From Dipetalonema caudispina (lineage: Eukaryota; Nematoda; Chromadorea; Rhabditida; Onchocercidae): a stretch of DNA of 64,000 nucleotides. Below the pieces are notes generated by a model, which searched no databases, had not been told where the DNA came from, and was given only the letters and a program-made list of their open reading frames with translations. The position numbers and the translations under genes are program-made. Each line of letters opens with the position of its first letter. The stretch's first letter is position 1. Location: contig JABVXV010000081.1 of the NCBI GenBank assembly GCA_013365325.1, positions 152,901 through 216,900 on the forward strand, written 5' to 3'. Shown piece after piece: positions 1-13,344 of this stretch.

Positions 1-295
1 GAACCCGAAGACTTCGACAATATTCGAAAATCTGAAGTAAACATAATAGGGGAAAAACAATGAGGCAAGAATCTGAAGGAATATAAAATTCCATACATAT
101 ATGCAAGAAAATAAAAACAAAAACAAACGCAAAAAAAGGTCTGTATAGGAAAGAATTTCCAAGCTTCGATATTTAATTTTTCAATAAAAGTTCGGAATTA
201 TTTTCCGTTTTATACTTTGAAACTTAGAAGGCGAAATATGCGGAAACATATAACAATCAAAATTTTTAAAAAAAGGGAATGAACAAAGAATTAAC

Positions 296-2780
296 CTCAA
301 AAAGTTGTTCATCTTTTTGGATATTAATAATAAAACTGTTAATGCCTTTGTCATGTACCAATTTATCCATCTCTTTTCTTATCATATCGTTCCATTCCGA
401 AATTACGACACTGAATGCAACATTGCACAACGATTTTGATTGGGCAACTTTGCATAAACGATCATATGCGTTTAGCAATGTTTCATGTGGTCTTGGTTGG
501 ATAACATCGATTATCTGAGAAAAATAAATAAGGAAGCATAAAAAATATTACCAATTTTTTCCAAAATTTATATAACTTCGAGAACTTTGCATCATTTTTA
601 AATTTAGGAACATTGTTAACCAAAAGATATTAAAGTAATACAAAATATTATGAAAAAAGGTTAATGTAATATAATCGTTTGTATATGAAAATTTTGCATT
701 GAATTTAATTTTTTATTAAAATCAACGATATATATTTCTTAGAAATTAATTGAAGAAACTGGGTAGATATTCATGAAGTGAGTTTAACATATATTATCAT
801 TTACTGAATATATGAATGAATCTATATTTTCAAGAAGAAAAAGAAAAAAAATTTCTTTTAAAAAGTTTAATCAATTAACGAAGGAACTACAATGTACCGT
901 AGCAGTGCCACCGGCTAATGCAGCTTTTGAACCGGTTTCGAAGTCATCTACAGAATCCAATGATGAGAATTCTGTATAAATTTCGATACCAGCAGGCATT
1001 AATGCTTTATCGGTCCCATCGATAATATGTGCTCCTGGCGGTTCCTCGATTTTGCTAGACAGCTCCCTTAATATTAATTACTTTCATTGGGAAAAGTGGA
1101 CATCGCAACCAAAATTAGGACTACTAATGATCAACCAATTAATTAGCTACTTTCCAAGCTAACTATTTTTTTTTTGTAAATTATTTTTTCAACCTTATAT
1201 ATACACATATACACAGAGGTTAAAAACTTAAGTATTCACCTCCAAATTCACTTTAATCATCATGTTCTAATTGCAATAAAAAAGAAATTATATGCCATTC
1301 TAACATACAATTCAGTGTAATTGAATCAATTTTTTCGAATTTAAACGATGAATATGAAATTCAAAAAATATCATCCTATACATAACAGAATTATTGGTGA
1401 AAATTTCTCAATGAGACAATGAAATTAATTACTGGATGATGCCATCTTGAATGAGTACATCAGCCATATAAATTGAATCATCGTTAATAATTTGCACGCC
1501 TTTGATAAGTATAGCTCCAACTATGCCACCGCTTCCGGAATCCATTGATATTCCTGTCGCCGGTATTGCTGTTGCCGTTGTTGCTGCTGTTGCTGCTGCT
1601 GCTGCTACTGCTGCTACTCCTCCAACTGATGATTTCATCGCATCCGCTGTCGCATTCGTTGTCACCATCATCGACGGGCCTCCTCCGATGCCTCCGCCTT
1701 CTTTTGCTATATTATCTACTGCTGCTGCATTATCGCATGCTGATGCTGCATGACTCGCTATGGCCGATAATGCTAAGCCATCGCTGATACATTCCTTTTT
1801 CTCCAATACTCCATCCTCTGTCTTATTTGTCCAATTCTCACCATCAGTTGCATTACTGAAATATTCCGGACCAGGCTCATGGGTTTGTTGGTAGTCATGG
1901 CCTAAACCAATCTTGGCTAATCGTTTCATTTCTTCTCTCGATTTACTACTCTTCATTCGGCCTTCTTCCACCTCTTTCTGCATCTCTTTTTCACCCACCA
2001 CTATCTGAACCTCATTATCCGTATAACGGTCATTACTCGTATCTCTTGCACTTTCCACCCCAGGCAAATGTTCTGGCCCTGGCTCTCCCAAACATCTCAC
2101 ATATCCTTTCACATGTCGATTTCTAGCCATTTCATCCGATCGATCAACACCGCTGTCGGCACTTGTAGTAGCTGAAACATTGTCACCTTCTGTTGCTTCT
2201 TTAAATGTTTTATTTTTTCTGGATGGTGGTAGTTCACGTTCTTCAATGAATTGAAAACACGCATTTGGACCTGTAATTGGCTTCATCCCGAAGAATTCCA
2301 GCATTGCCGGTGAAACATCCAAGCCTTTCTGGACCAAACGCCTCGATGATACGGCTGGAGCAGTTATCGTGGTTGTGGTTGTTGTTGTTGTTGTTATTGC
2401 TGTTGCTATTGTTGTGCTATCTTGTAATATGCTTCTTGATGATTGCAGCGACGTATTGCTTGTTTTACTTCTTGGACGCGGTGAACGACTAACATTGGAT
2501 GATGCCGAAGTGGAGGAGCGTGATCCTGTCCTATCCGGTGATTTCGGTGGTATCGCATGTGATAAGGGTGTCGGTGTCATAGGTTTCGATTTCTTGGTAA
2601 CAATTTGCGATGTCGTTCTAACAGAAATGGTACCATCGACATTACTGGTACCACTTCCTGTACCATGTAATCTATCAAACGAAATAGCATGTTTCAGCTT
2701 TTTTTCGCTGTAGCAAACTTCAACCGGTGAATTGGGTGTTGATCGGATATGAAAGGTATATAAATGCCCCTTAAGGGGCG
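296..2780 (-). CDS. unc-33: UNC-33 / CRMP (collapsin response mediator), partial
   Basis: CRMP proteins are dihydropyrimidinase-like, catalytically dead scaffolds that bind tubulin and guide axons. Three exons are visible: 1433-2780, 898-1066 and 296-514. Phases agree (2 nt carried over, then 0). The gene continues past the left edge. The large first exon encodes a roughly 420-residue Ser/Thr-rich extension and then the start of the CRMP fold (ILIKGVQIINDDSIYMADV). The next exons read AGIEIYTEFSSLDSVDDF and KAALAGGTATIIDVIQPRP. The metal-binding HxH of true dihydropyrimidinases is replaced by YTE, as expected of a pseudoenzyme. The extension fits the long UNC-33L isoform of C. elegans. It holds poly-Thr and poly-Ala tracts coded by trinucleotide repeats and two EPGPE motifs. 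The 5' limit at 2780 is the acceptor CCCATTCTTAG; the frame stays open to a stop at 2821-2823, so other acceptors are possible. No initiator exon was found. Confidence 0.9.
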
Positions 2781-4883
2781 CTAAGAATGGGAAAATTTTG
2801 ACTATATCGTTTGGTCGTGTTCAACGACCACTTATAAGGGCGAAGTGCTGAAGTCTTCTTCTTTCACCACATATTTTCCTCAAATTTCCGATTTCATCCC
2901 TTGCAAATGACAAAATAATGATTATACCATGCAGTCAGATTTCCTTACCAATAATTCATAAATTATCCTAAAAAAAGATACCAATTATATCCATTCGAAA
3001 GCTTCAAATTACGAATTAAAACGAGCTACAATTACAGGATTTCGAAGTATTGATTGAAATAACAACTACCGCTCTTTCCCTTTTCAAAATTTTTTTTCGC
3101 ATTTGAAAATTCAAGGATTTTAAAGAAAGTAAAAGTATTAAAATTGCAAGAAATGCAAAAATGTCGAATGATTTTAACATATATCACAAATGGGCCTAAA
3201 TTAACATAGTCAGACAACATGATAAAGTATAATTAGGCTTAGAAGGATGGAAAATAGAGAAAATGAAGGAAGTTAAATGTTTAGTTGACCTAAATAGGTA
3301 TACATCTATCGTTTCATTCCCTTTTTTTTTTTTTTTTTTTGTTTACTGCTGGGAAGAGGAAAAGAAGCAATAACACATTACTCATAATTAAGATAATTAA
3401 ATGAAATTTGGTTGGAGAAGGTCATTTAATGGCTTTCAACTTTGTTATTCTTTCTGAGAGCTAAAATTTTAGCAATTTAATTGTTGAGAAAAATGTACTG
3501 TAGGAATGGGATAATTTTTAAGGATTTATAGAGTGAAAAGAGGAAAATTGTTCCGTTTTCCTCCAAATGTAAATATCGTTTTTTTTTTTCTGTAATAAAA
3601 AAAAAAAAAGAAAGAATAAAATGAACTTTTAAGATGACATTTACTTATAGAAGAGGTACAAAAAAAAAAAAAATATAAAAATTGTGGCAAATAAATAGAT
3701 CAAAAATAAGGTAAAAAATATCAAAATAAATGGAAGCTATTTGTTCTTTTTATGTCAATTTAATTAGCTGCAATTGTATCAACTCTTAATATAATTTCTT
3801 CTTTCATGATCATACCGGATTGAATTCTTGAATTCATTTCGTTATTTTTCTTTTCCCATTCTAGTCCTTTTTTATTCGGTCATTTGAGACTAATAAAATA
3901 TAAAACTTTTTCCTAAAAAAAAAAAAAGAAGTTAACATGCAGAAGGGAATTTCCCTCTCCTCTATTTTAATTTGAAAGGACTGCAGAAAAAAATGGCAAA
4001 TAAAAAGTACCATTACACAACTTATTTACTTGCAAACTTTGTGTTGTATTTTTCCATTATTTTCTTAAATGAAAAGTAAGAGAAAAATAATTTTAAATTT
4101 ATTAACACTTTTTTTTTTTCACTTAAAAGTATTTTCTTTTTGTTCCGGATTTTTCTTGAAAATATAACATTTGGAATGGGGGAAGTTTTGTTTACAAAAG
4201 TTTGCAAATTATCAAATTACCCTATGAATGGTTATCTTTTAGCTAAATTAGTAGTGCTAAGGAAGTGAAGAAAGAATTTACTTAGTTTTTTAACAACATC
4301 AATGCATGTATTATATATCAAAAAATATTATTTAAGTATTTAAAACAAGCCAAAAAAAAAGATTATTAATGGTTGGAAATTATTAGATTATATACATTTA
4401 TTATCATTTGTTATATTGATATGAAAATATATGATCGAAAAATGTTTTACCTAAAATTGTCCAAATACAAATTATTTTCTTTTTAACATTTTATGGTTAA
4501 AATAAAGAGAAAAAAAAAGTATGTTTATTTGAAATTGATATGAAAAAAATTGAAAGATTGCTGCAACCAATTTGGCAGAACTATTTAAGAATAAATTTTT
4601 CTTATTACTTCAAACAACAACAATCATAAATGGAATAATATTAGCATTTTTTCGAACTAATAAACTATCAAAATGCTAGGTGACTATTGTGATAAAGAAA
4701 AAATATACATACATTTGGAAGTTAAACTTGAAAATATTAAACAAAATATGATGAAAAATGAAAATAAAAGTTTATGATTTAGGAAAAAAGATTTTTTTAA
4801 CTTTAGGAATAAAGAAAAGAAGTGGTAAGATGTGAAATGATATAAAAATTTGTAAAAAGCACAAATGAATTCTTATAAGTTAT

Positions 4884-4998
4884 TTTTTTTTTTCTTTTTT
4901 CAAAAAAAAAAAAAGAAAAGAAAAGGAAAAACAAAAAAAAAAAAAAAATTTTTTTTTTTTTTTTCTTAAATAACATTCTTAAAAAAAAAAAAAAAAAA
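4884..4998. repeat. A/T homopolymer block with palindromic A-T junctions
   Basis: A run of T9, T6, A13, A16, T18 and A18 tracts separated by only a few other bases. Adjacent A and T runs make this block self-complementary. It carries no coding signal. Confidence 0.8.
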
Positions 4999-7213
4999 CG
5001 AAGCAGTAGCATTTCAACGCTATAAGATGACAGCGAAATTTACTAAATCAAACTTTGCAAACGAATAAATCAATAAGGAAAGGGAAAAAAATAACATATG
5101 TATTTAAATGTATATTAAAAGCTAAAATAAGTTAAAATCTATGAAAGTAAGTGATTTCTAAATGATGAATTATATTATAGTTTTGAGGATATTATTACTA
5201 CTCTTATTATTAAGATCGTTGAAAATATCGGATATGTTATGCTAAATAAATAATTATAAAAATGATGAAAACGATGATTGCATCGTTCAGTTGCGACAGA
5301 TTTGGATTAAAAAGCTATGTGTTTAATGATGAAAAAAAAAAATGATAAGCCGAATATTTCACACTTTTATATGCATACATTTTTTTTTTTTTTTTGTATT
5401 TTTGTTCTATGTATTTGATGAAATTTATGAAGATTTAGAAAAAACAAAAAAGATTCCTCATTTAAATTTCATTCATATCTTGATGTATCTAATCAAAATA
5501 GGACAAAAGACAACACTTTATATTATTGAATTTCATTTCCGGAAAGCAAAGAAATATTAAAAATTTAAGAAGAATAAGATTGAGGAAATTCGTTCAGAGT
5601 TAATTGATAAAGAAGAAGTAAACAAATAAATATGATACTTCCATTTGATTATTATCAGATGAAATGCAACCGTTTGTTTTTATTTATTTTTAGGTTAAAT
5701 TCTTGTTTAAATTGTTCACAGTTAACAATATAAATTAACCAAAGAATAGCACGATTGAAGAAAAGATCAAAGTTTACAAGTCATTTAAAATTTACATTTG
5801 TTTATTTCCGTTAACCTAATTTTTGCACATAGTAAAGATGAACGATAATTGACGAATCATGCAAGCAAACTACCAACTGCTTTCTGTTACGAGTGAAAAT
5901 GAATGTAAGATAGTCGTCGAAAATGTGATGTGACTCTTCAATAACGTTGAAGAATAATTTTAAAAATCTATAGAAACTTATTCGTTCATTCGTACTATCT
6001 CATCAGTCATTCTTTCTGATGCTCAAATGATCAAATGTTGGATGAAAAGTGTAAATAATTGGGTAATAAGGTTATCATATGGTTTAGCTCTATCAATTTC
6101 AACTCATCAATATGCAACAGAAATTTTCCTGCTTAATACTACATTCTAGAAACATATTCAAGCAAGTTTCAATGCCACCTAGTTGTTGCATTCTTCATTT
6201 CTCCATTAATATCTCACACTGAATTATGCATGAGAGATTTTTTTTTTAGCAAAATTTAACTTTCAGAAAAAATTCAAATTAAAATTTAGAAAACAAAAAT
6301 TTAATTTCTAAAAGAAATCACTTAATAATCAGTGAAATATATTCGTTATGAACAGACAATGATAAATTTTTTCATCAAAAAAACGTAAGTTTTACAATGA
6401 GATATGAGGAGAAAATAAGAAAGATTTTGTGATGTTCAATTCGGCGAAACTTCAATTCTAAATACTCGCAATAATTACCAATATTGTTGAAATTGACAAG
6501 AACAACAATAAGAGAGATTATTCGCCCATTTTTTAAATCAATGAAAATTTGCACAATTTTATAGTTTAAGAAAGAAAGGGAGAGAATTAGGGAGATAAGA
6601 CGAATAAAAAATTATCGATCATATGAAAGTAATTCTCGAAACTTATTCTAGATTTTTCATTAAAATTGGATTTAAAAAATAAAAAATGGTTTTTCGTTAA
6701 ATTTTAATATCCATTTTAAAAAGGTTTATCGTGAAATCTCACAGTTAATTTGATACAGAAAATGCTTAACCTCAATTAGTCAATATATTTGTTATATTTC
6801 TATCATGTATGCTATTCCCTCTCTACTTTTTCTCTTTTCAATATCATCTAACTAATTTAAATTATGCAAAAACAATAGAATCCATATAATCAAACAATTT
6901 TATAAGTGAAAATTTCAAATTTCATCAAACAAATTGAATGATAAAATGTGAAGGATTCGAAAAAAGAAAAAAACTGTAATCATTCCGAAAAATATTTTTG
7001 AAATGAGGTAAGCAATTGGCGGATAAAAATTTGAAACGATTTATTTCATTTTTATTAATTTATTGCACGAAAAATAAAAAAAAAAAAAAAAAAAAGCTAT
7101 TAAATTATAAAAATAGTGCTGTTGGAAATGACCAAATAAGCTTGAAAGTTAAAGATAAAATGGGAATTCATAAAATGCACTCAAGCGAAATATCAAATGA
7201 ATCTTTGAGAGGA

Positions 7214-7249
<36 letters not shown>

Positions 7250-7514
7250 GACCAATATTTTATCCGCTTTAATTACAATCAACGACATTTGCAACATTAA
7301 TTCATGTATCATAAGGATCACTAAGGATTCAATGGTTCATTTAGTGTGATTTTTGATTAAAAAAAAAGAAATTTTTTTTCTTTCCTTTTTGAAATGAAGC
7401 ATTAATCCATTGGTTACGTTACTGCTGGTTATCAGGAAATTTTAGAGTGAACAAAATCAATTCCTCACAAAGTCTACAATTTTTTTAAAGCCAATTTTCC
7501 TTCCTCGCCATCTT

Positions 7515-7650
7515 GTTGTCTCTCTCTCCCCCTCTCTCTCTCTCTCTTTCTTTGCATCTATTAACTTTAATTTTTCGAAAAATTTCAAGCGTTTTCATAC
7601 TTCTCGAGCAGGTAAGCCTATTAATTACGCAGAAATGCATGTATGGAAAA

Positions 7651-7685
<35 letters not shown>

Positions 7686-8230
7686 GAAACAAAAAATGTG
7701 ATGGAATTAGTAAAAAGTGAGGGTATTGTGGACGGATGAGACCGGAGAGTAAAGGAGAGAAGTGGAAGTATAATGCTGACAGGAAGTGAGTTAAATTTTG
7801 TTTCAAAAGTTAAAGGAATGAGAAAAATTGAGGGAACGAACTATAAAACACGAAGCACCGGGAGGAAAGAGAGAGAGAGGGAAAGAGGAAGGAACAGAAA
7901 GCAAATAGGTATTGATATTTTTGGGAGGTAAATGAAAGTATGTCGTTGCAAGACGAGAAAAGGAAATTGAAGGCATTGACATGAGGAAAAAGGAGGAAGA
8001 AGAGGAATGGATAGAAAATGGGAGAGTCAAAACGGACCGGATACTAACTATGACATCCCGAAAAAATTTCCTCTATATTCTTCCCTCTCTCTCTCTCCTT
8101 CTCTTTCGTTCCCTACATCTCTTTCCCTCGTAAAGATTTCAATTCAATGAAAAAGAGAGAGAGAGAGAGAAGGAGAAATAAAAAGCACGGATAAATCTAA
8201 GCAAAGATATGAAGGAGAGAATGAATAGAG
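7515..8230. repeat. CT/GA-rich simple-sequence region
   Basis: Polypyrimidine CT tracts at 7515-7555 and 8075-8130 and polypurine GA tracts at about 7860-7900 and 8150-8230 on the given strand. The 8075-8130 CT tract and the GA tract that begins at 8153 are in inverted orientation about 25 bp apart and could pair. Confidence 0.75.
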
Positions 8231-9763
8231 AGAGTTTGGATGAGCCAAGAATCGAGAATGCACATGACTTGCGTAAGCCAGACAGATCGGATTGACTATT
8301 TCTGGAACAAATTTACATCTTGCCACAATCTAATCATTATAAAAGGCATTTCAGCATTAGCATTAGCACTAGCAAACAGCATCAGTACCAACATGCAGTA
8401 ATAGGAATATTGAACAGACAACATATATGAAATGTAGGTAAGATTTAGTTCTATATTATTAAAAGGTATTAGGCATTGCGTTGAGATTAACTGTTAAAAT
8501 GCGCTTCATTTTACCATGGCATGCATGATTTGCACAACTTGCATCGTGGATGCATGTTATACACATGTACCTTATACAAATGATAATGATGGCACTTACC
8601 GAACCACTTTTCCTCCCACAATACATTAACGTTCTATAAACGATCGATGAGACTAATGTTTGGAATAAAAGATAATGGAGTATGAAGGAGGTAGTGTTAT
8701 TGTACTATTATTATTATTAACACTTTACAAATATTTCTCGTGAAAATCACTTTGTTCTCGGGAAAAAATTAGAAATACCGGAATATTTTCACCATCTGTG
8801 AAGACCGTAGTGAGGTTGAAAAATTCTCAAAGACATGGACAAAAAGACTGGGTTACTTTGTAAGACCTTTGTGAATTCATATTTTGTCATCCATGAATGA
8901 AATTTTGTTGATGAAAACAGATGTGTTAGAAAGGTTTTATATGCTATAATTACAGAAAGCATAACATCACGATGACCACTTGAGTACCGATGCACTGACT
9001 TCAGATATAGACAGGGATGTGGCTATACATCCAAAAAGGTTCATATATTAAGCAACATTAGGTAGTCGAAATTCACAAATCTTAACAAAAAAACAGAAAA
9101 AAGGAGCAAAAAACTTTTACATACTAACCTTGTGAGTTTGAAATATGATCACCAACTTCAAATCACTACCGTTACAGAGCACATAAATGAAGGAATGAAT
9201 TTTGGTTTTTGTTATTATAAAATCTATAACCCATCTTAAAAATATCTGTTTTTTCCACAATAATTTCTCATATCCTGTTGAAATTCTGTAACAAACTTTG
9301 TCAAAGCTAAACATAAAACGCTTCAAAAATAAATCGCACCCGCATGACACTTTCCGCGGAATGCTGGCTTCAATTAAAACTTATTTCGAAGCAACCAAGA
9401 CAAAATTTTATCATATTTTTGAAAAGTTAGCTTAATATTTCCGTTTGCTTAAAAGAGGACTAATTTAGCCCCAGAGAGGTAAATGTTAGCAACGCAAGGA
9501 GAAAAATGAAGAAAAAAGTACAGTTTTCATTTAAGGAGAATAACTGAATCGAATGGCATGCACGGCACAGCATCGATATGCTAATAAATAGCCATGGTTA
9601 TGAAAGAAGTTGCTTCAACATAAGTTAATTAATCAATTATTAATCTAAAATTTACTCAACAAAACGGGGATTTTAAACACCATATATTCAAAGGGAAAAA
9701 AAAATACAATTTTTTCTCTTCTTGAAAAGTATTTCGTTAAATGGTATGAGAAACAAGTCTACT

Positions 9764-11738
9764 TTATATCGGCATTTTCGCTTTAATACGGCATTTCTGA
9801 AGCGTGGCACGATAAATAAACTGTCGACGTGAAAGCTGACGTACTTCCTTCAAATAATTTGTTAAACTGATACGACCACGACTTAGCGCTTGACCAAGAA
9901 AATAGATAGCATCATCGATAGCACAATCATAAACGTAACAACGAAGTAACTGCAATAGATTTATAAATCTATCATCAACAATGCGATTAGAGGTTGCTTT
10001 CAGCAGATCAAGATTTGCAAAGAAATAAAGGTAGAAAACAGAAGAGAGTTCCACTGATAACATGCCCAAGAATGGTCGTCATTTTTTGTTAGTAAAGACG
10101 GGAAATTAAATTTTCTATTTAACATTTTTCATTGTGAACAAAGAGCAAGAACTGAGCCTACCTGTCTGTGTAAAGGTGTACAAGCATCAATCACTTGATC
10201 AATTTCTACATTTTTCTCTTGCGATGATGTTGAAAGGAGAGAGCTAATTTCAGCTTTCTTTTCCTGGAAATTGAAGCTATTTTCACGATTAAGCAACAGA
10301 TGAAAATTTGATGAAAGATACGAAAAGTTAACGAATTTTCGAAAATTGAAAATCAGAGACAAAAAAAAGCTTGTATTAACGACATAGGCACCTGATACAC
10401 AATCAGCGCGTCCTCCATCCGTTTTTGCTCTTGCGCTAAATCGTCTACAATAACTTTGAGCTTTTGCTGACCAGAGCGTAGATCCGCATGAGTCTGTCTT
10501 ATTGAAGCCAGTTCCGCATGCATTGTTCCTAAAAAACTTAGTTTGGAAGCTTCACTGTAAATCTGTCTAGAGAAGCACAGTATTTCAAATTTAGAAATTT
10601 GAAAGTCACGGCTTGACTGCGATTCAAAGAGTAAACTGCAAAGAGGATTTTCTACAATTCGGCACAAGAAAAAGTACAGATTTCTGATAAGAAACCAAAG
10701 GATACCTAATTTTTCTCGAAGGCGTTGCCTAATTTTGTGTTCAACAGCGCTCATCACAGATGCTTTTAAGTGTTCCGGCTGAACCGTGCCACTGCCAACA
10801 TTGCCATGTGGCATCGAAGGATAATAAGAGGCAGGTGTTGTTGGATATGGCGGCATTCCGGGAGCATTAGAAGTTGGATAAGGCGTGTAACCTTGAACTT
10901 GACCAGCGGATGTTGATCCCACACCCGACAGACGTGAACTGTTGTTAGGCTTCGCGAAGACAGGACAAGAATCTTGGAAGCACATTGCCATAACCTTGGA
11001 AAATGTAAATTTGACGGACTTCCTATTAAAAATTGCTTTTTCATTGTTAAACAATTCATTCTCGTAACTGAAAGAATTACCTGTAATAAACCACTTAAAT
11101 CATATCCTGGAAAGGACCAGTCACTAAGGTATGGCAAATAGATACGTCCCTGCTTATCCACCGTCTTTGATTCTTTCAGCATCATATTTGGCGTTGGACA
11201 AACGTAACATATTGGCGCATAATAAGGATGGGTGTCCCAGAGATATAACGCTACCGGTATGTTGTATGTATTACCCTGACAAAAAATTTCATCAAAATTA
11301 ACAAAAACAATTCTAAAAATGAAAATCTGAGACCATATTTGCAGTTATACTACTCGTCTGATAAACAAATTCACTACCAGCAAAACCTCGAGCAAATGCA
11401 GTGGAAGATGTAGAGGAGATTGAAATAGCATAAAACGAAGTACAATACTAGAATTTGTAAAGTAAAAGCAGATGGAGGGACTGAAATGATCAGTCCTTCG
11501 GCATAACTAGGAACGATCATAAATCGATACAAACCTTATAAAGAACAGGAATGGTGCCCTTCAGACGAAATGCAAGTGTATATGTCTTGTCCGGATAAAC
11601 GAAATGTTCAACGTCTGGAGTGAGATCAGGAAAGCCGCTCAGAGCTGAGAGTATATCATTCTTCGCCGTGTCCACATATTTTGCTTTAGCTCGATCCAAT
11701 AAAGCAATAACGGTCGATGACACGGCATTATTTGTCAT
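9764..11738 (-). CDS. tsg-101: TSG101 / VPS23, ESCRT-I subunit
   Basis: TSG101 is the ESCRT-I subunit that binds ubiquitinated cargo and sorts it into multivesicular bodies. Six exons: 11535-11738, 11081-11275, 10706-10994, 10392-10528, 10162-10263 and 9764-9949. Joined, they give 1113 nt, or 370 residues (human 390). The N-terminal UEV domain is clear (KGTIPVLYK, then GRIYLPYLSDW and CPVFAKP). A Pro/Tyr/Ser-rich linker follows, then a coiled coil (HADLRSGQQKLKVIVDDLAQ), and a C-terminal steadiness box (DCAIDDAIYFLGQALSRGRI). The ATG at 11738 lies one base downstream of a TTTTGCAG acceptor, consistent with trans-splicing. Upstream in-frame sequence contains no better start. The UEV fold has no catalytic cysteine in this family. 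No frameshift or missing domain was seen. Confidence 0.97.
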
Positions 11739-13344
11739 ACTGCAAAATTCCATTATTATTACTATATTGTTTACGATAAGAACTCGATTTACGACCGCAT
11801 AATGAATGGTCAATAAGTTCACAGATTGTTATTTCTAGTAATTTTTGTACCGTTCAATATTTTCAGATTGACACTAATGCTTATTCCCTCCAAATAAAAA
11901 AAAATTATAATTTTTAACATAAATTACACAGAAACGAATGTTCAAATATTTATTAATTTACTCAAATTAAACAGCTAACTACCTACTTGACATCCATTTA
12001 CTTTGTTTTTGACTTAGCCACCCAATTATTCTGTTAACAAATCATTCAAATTTTTATAATTTATTTTGCTTAACTAAATTTACTTAAACCAGTAAATTCA
12101 AAAAAAAAAAAAAAAAAACAGATGACTAGACCAAATACCAGGAATTGTTAGAAGCACCGAGCCCTTTACTGAGTCACTGGTCGGGACTTCAAATTTAACT
12201 TAATTTTCATCGGCAAAAATGCATAATCACATACAAAATCTGATTTTGGCACCTCAATTACAAAGCCCAGCAGCAATCAGGAGGCTTGATCTCGGCATCT
12301 TATTAGATTGGATCAATGGCAAAGGTCAGTAATGTTGAAGCACGACAGAATAGAATACCCGGAGAAACATGTAGTCAATAAGTTTCAAGATTCGTATTTA
12401 TCAACGAAAATAAGTAAACCAAACAGCATTTTTTAAAAACTAATCCATGCCAACTAATCACGCACCCAAATAAATAACAAGAAATTCCTGAACTTTTTAG
12501 AGATAACACGTCCGCTCCCAATGTTTATTACACGGTCACTAGCAAAACAGTTCACTCACATACTCCACAACAACACAAATCTTCTCCTCCCTGATTCAAA
12601 ACAATTTTCATAATGCCTCATTTGTGATACCATGCAACGGTATATGTAGCACATCGATTTTCAACCAATTCCGAACAGTATATTAATTGGAAAATAGTAT
12701 GGTTATGTTGGAGATCTAAAAGTCATGGAGATATGTAACGTTAGCTATTGAGAGTACGAAATAGCTTGAAGATTTGCGGGAGGACAAAGATTGGAAGAAT
12801 CAAAGAGAGAACATAGTGTTTGAGAGGTTAAAAGGGAAGAGATAGTTAGGGATGAAAAGAGATAGTGTAAGCGAAGACGTGGTAGAGATTGATAAGAATT
12901 ACGAAATATAATGTAGTCATAGATTGAGAAGTAATTGAAGTCATCGCTTTGGAGAAGGGTACATTGTCACCTGCGACAAATCGTTCGTTTTTGGGTTTAT
13001 ATTGGTAGAGTCTTCGATTACTTTTTGCAGGTTACAGTGGAATTGAGAACGTAAATGGAAATAGCTTGTAGGATAAGAGTACCTTTCTCTTACTCTCATT
13101 GAGTGTTTCGTCATAAAATAGTTGAGTCAGTTTTGTGTGGGTAAAAAATTAGCTGGTAATGAAAAAATTATAGAATGTTGACGCATCTGAAGTTGTGTCA
13201 TTAGTTTGAAATTATCCAAAAGTGTGCTTTTTTTTTATAAAAAAAATCTAATTTCATTTCAGGATTTTTTTGTTTTATTGGAAAGGGTACTTTTCTCGAA
13301 AAATTGTTTTTTTGTTCGGGTGTTAACTGTTTATTGTCGAAAAT
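11739..13344. promoter_or_regulatory. shared 5' region of tsg-101 and BuGZ
   Basis: A 1.6 kb interval between divergent genes with no convincing ORF. The likely trans-splice acceptor of tsg-101 is at 11740-11741 (minus strand). A roughly 18-base A tract lies near 12101-12118. By position it should hold both promoters; no specific promoter element was recognised. Confidence 0.5.

Larger units (their letters stand above)
2781..9763. other. gene-poor interval upstream of unc-33
   Basis: About 7 kb with no exon I can defend on either strand. It should contain the promoter and 5' exons of unc-33 and the 3' end of tsg-101. It is AT-rich with many A or T homopolymers, including A30 at 7217-7246 and T27 at 7655-7681. 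Alternating A and T runs pack 4884-4998. CT- and GA-rich tracts occur at 7515-7555, 7860-7900 and 8075-8230. Open frames here are short and dominated by Lys, Phe, Ser or Leu from the base bias. Confidence 0.6.

Noticed and set aside
8144..9350. Minus-strand frames of 60-77 codons upstream of unc-33
   Set aside because: They have no splice partners, no family resemblance, and in part are made of CT/GA repeat.
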